Below are positions 5,265 to 6,272 of a stretch of DNA of 6,272 nucleotides, one piece after another. Position 1 is the stretch's first letter, and the number at the start of each line of letters is the position of its first letter. The notes beneath the pieces are model-generated. The model made no database searches, was not told where the DNA came from, and was given only the letters and a program-made list of their open reading frames with translations. Origin of the DNA: an uncultured Clostridia bacterium (GTDB taxonomy: Bacteria; Bacillota; Clostridia; Christensenellales; UBA1242); contig CAMOHL010000055.1 in NCBI GenBank assembly GCA_946615295.1, positions 1-6,272 on the forward strand, given 5' to 3'. The translations under genes and the position numbers were made by a program.

Positions 5265-6272
5265 AAACAAATTTATTAGCCGGTTCGCTTGATATTTCAT
5301 CACTTTGTGCAAATACCGAAAACTGTTTGAGTTGGTTGATTATATTACTTGATATTTTCGCAATATTCTATTTGGTTTTTGTGTCATTTTACAGAGTTAC
5401 AAAATTTGTTAGAATGGTCGGTTGGATTTGGATTGGTGTTCTAGTAACAGCAGATGTAATCATTGTTGCAATACATCCATGTATATTAACATTGCTTTGT
5501 ATTTTGTTTACAATTATGATTATGACTGCAATGCTTTCAGTTGTTTTGCCAAGCACTGTCTACGAAGAGAAGTTTGAACAAAAAGAAGACACTCAAAAGA
5601 CAAAAAGCAAAGCAAAACTTGGAAGTTATGTTGTTAGAGAAATCAATGACAAAAAGTATTGCTTTGAAATCTACGACAAACAAGACAAATTTTTGGTTAG
5701 GTCATTCAATTGCTACAAAAGCATCAATGATGTTAAACAAGCAATTGGTATAACCAGAAGAAATGGTGAGATTGCTGAAATTGAAGATAGGACTGTAAAT
5801 TGGATTAAAGAAGCAAACCATCCAAAATTTGAAATGTATAAAGAAGATGGATTCTATTATTTCAAATTATCATTGGATAAAAAAGTTGTTGTGTTCGAAT
5901 CTATTGGATACGAAACATTGCAAGAATGCAAAAAACAACTTGACAAAACAGTTGTTGCTGTTAAATCTTTGGCAGTTTATATTTCAGTTGAGCAACTTCT
6001 TGAAGAAGATGCACAGCAATACAAAAACAAGAAACCATTAACTTTTGAAGATGAACAAACTGAAGAAGTTGAGCAAGTGATTCCACAAGCTCACACAGCA
6101 GAAGTACACGAAATAAAAGTTGATGAAGGGGCAGTTATTATAAATGCCGGCGAGAAGAAAACGCTTTGGGAAAGTTATGATGAACTTTCTAAAGAACAAA
6201 AGGGTTTCTTTGATGGTTTAAGAAAAGCTGCACAAGAAAAAACAGGTTCAAGAGAATTTGAATCTTCAGTGC
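5261..6272 (+). CDS. partial membrane protein with duplicated DUF1508/YegP-like domains
   Basis: An open frame runs from just after a stop at 5255-5257 to the window end (337 codons, 3' end missing). CTG 5261 is the favoured start: AGGAGG is correctly placed, and CTGA gives a 4-nt overlap with the upstream stop. The first in-frame ATG is codon 52, too late to keep the first helix. Three hydrophobic segments (about 25-44, 53-71, 75-96) with basic residues between the first two (Arg45, Lys48, Arg51) suggest outside N-terminus and cytoplasmic C-terminus. Two similar modules follow, at about 121-177 and 187-240: YCFEIYDKQDKFLVRSF and FEMYKEDGFYYFKLSLDKK, each leading to a Y-then-helix segment. 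These resemble DUF1508 (YegP), whose role is unknown. A glutamate-rich linker (about 246-290) precedes TLWESYDELSKEQKGFFDGL (301-320), probably the start of another domain. Its place in the operon suggests it works with the two cohesin proteins. The reading frame is firm; the DUF1508 match is moderate. Confidence 0.75.
   Translation, partial: MKTNLLAGSLDISSLCANTENCLSWLIILLDIFAIFYLVFVSFYRVTKFVRMVGWIWIGVLVTADVIIVAIHPCILTLLCILFTIMIMTAMLSVVLPSTVYEEKFEQKEDTQKTKSKAKLGSYVVREINDKKYCFEIYDKQDKFLVRSFNCYKSINDVKQAIGITRRNGEIAEIEDRTVNWIKEANHPKFEMYKEDGFYYFKLSLDKKVVVFESIGYETLQECKKQLDKTVVAVKSLAVYISVEQLLEEDAQQYKNKKPLTFEDEQTEEVEQVIPQAHTAEVHEIKVDEGAVIINAGEKKTLWESYDELSKEQKGFFDGLRKAAQEKTGSREFESSV

Noticed and set aside
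5541..6041. Two 70-codon + strand frames inside the last gene.
   Set aside because: Both are out of frame with the continuous 337-codon membrane protein that spans this region and have low-complexity, Lys/Asn-rich content.

Overview
The window is AT-rich (by eye around 30% GC), uses the standard bacterial code (TGA and TAA stops, TGG for Trp), and every supported gene is on the + strand. Gene style, Shine-Dalgarno sites and protein families (LytS-type kinase, cohesin modules, InlB-type surface repeats) suggest a low-GC Gram-positive bacterium. A gut or anaerobic Clostridia-like lineage is most likely, but the genus cannot be told from the sequence.

Layout. Positions 1-196 are non-coding: a long imperfect hairpin (9-73) and then a good sigma-A-type promoter (147-175). 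Positions 197-1525 encode a polytopic membrane sensor histidine kinase of the LytS type. It overlaps by 23 nt a response regulator (1503-2264) with a receiver domain and an OmpR/SARP-like winged-helix output domain. A strong intrinsic terminator (2282-2321) closes this two-gene unit. The gap 2265-2493 also carries the control region of the next unit: two identical 10-bp direct repeats spaced 11 bp apart over a likely -35 region, overlapping -10 candidates, and a perfect 16-bp palindrome near the expected transcription start. A second operon follows. It holds a small membrane-anchored cohesin-domain protein (2494-3171), a large membrane-anchored surface protein with two cohesin-like modules and two InlB/Flg_new-type repeats (3156-5264), and an incomplete third gene (5261 to the window end). 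The third gene encodes a three-helix membrane protein with two DUF1508/YegP-like modules. The genes of this operon overlap by 16 and 4 nt.

How it may work together (inference). The kinase senses a membrane or envelope signal and phosphorylates the regulator at Asp53. The regulator's OmpR-class DNA-binding domain would be expected to bind tandem repeats one helical turn apart, which is what lies in front of the cohesin operon. The second operon displays cohesin folds outside the cell on C-terminal membrane anchors, with a partner protein whose soluble modules face the cytoplasm. No dockerin, sortase signal or S-layer domain is visible, so calling this a cellulosome is not justified. The most unusual sequence details are a G9 tract at the kinase/regulator junction, where loss of one G would fuse the two proteins in frame, and a probable CTG start codon in a CTGA overlap for the last gene.
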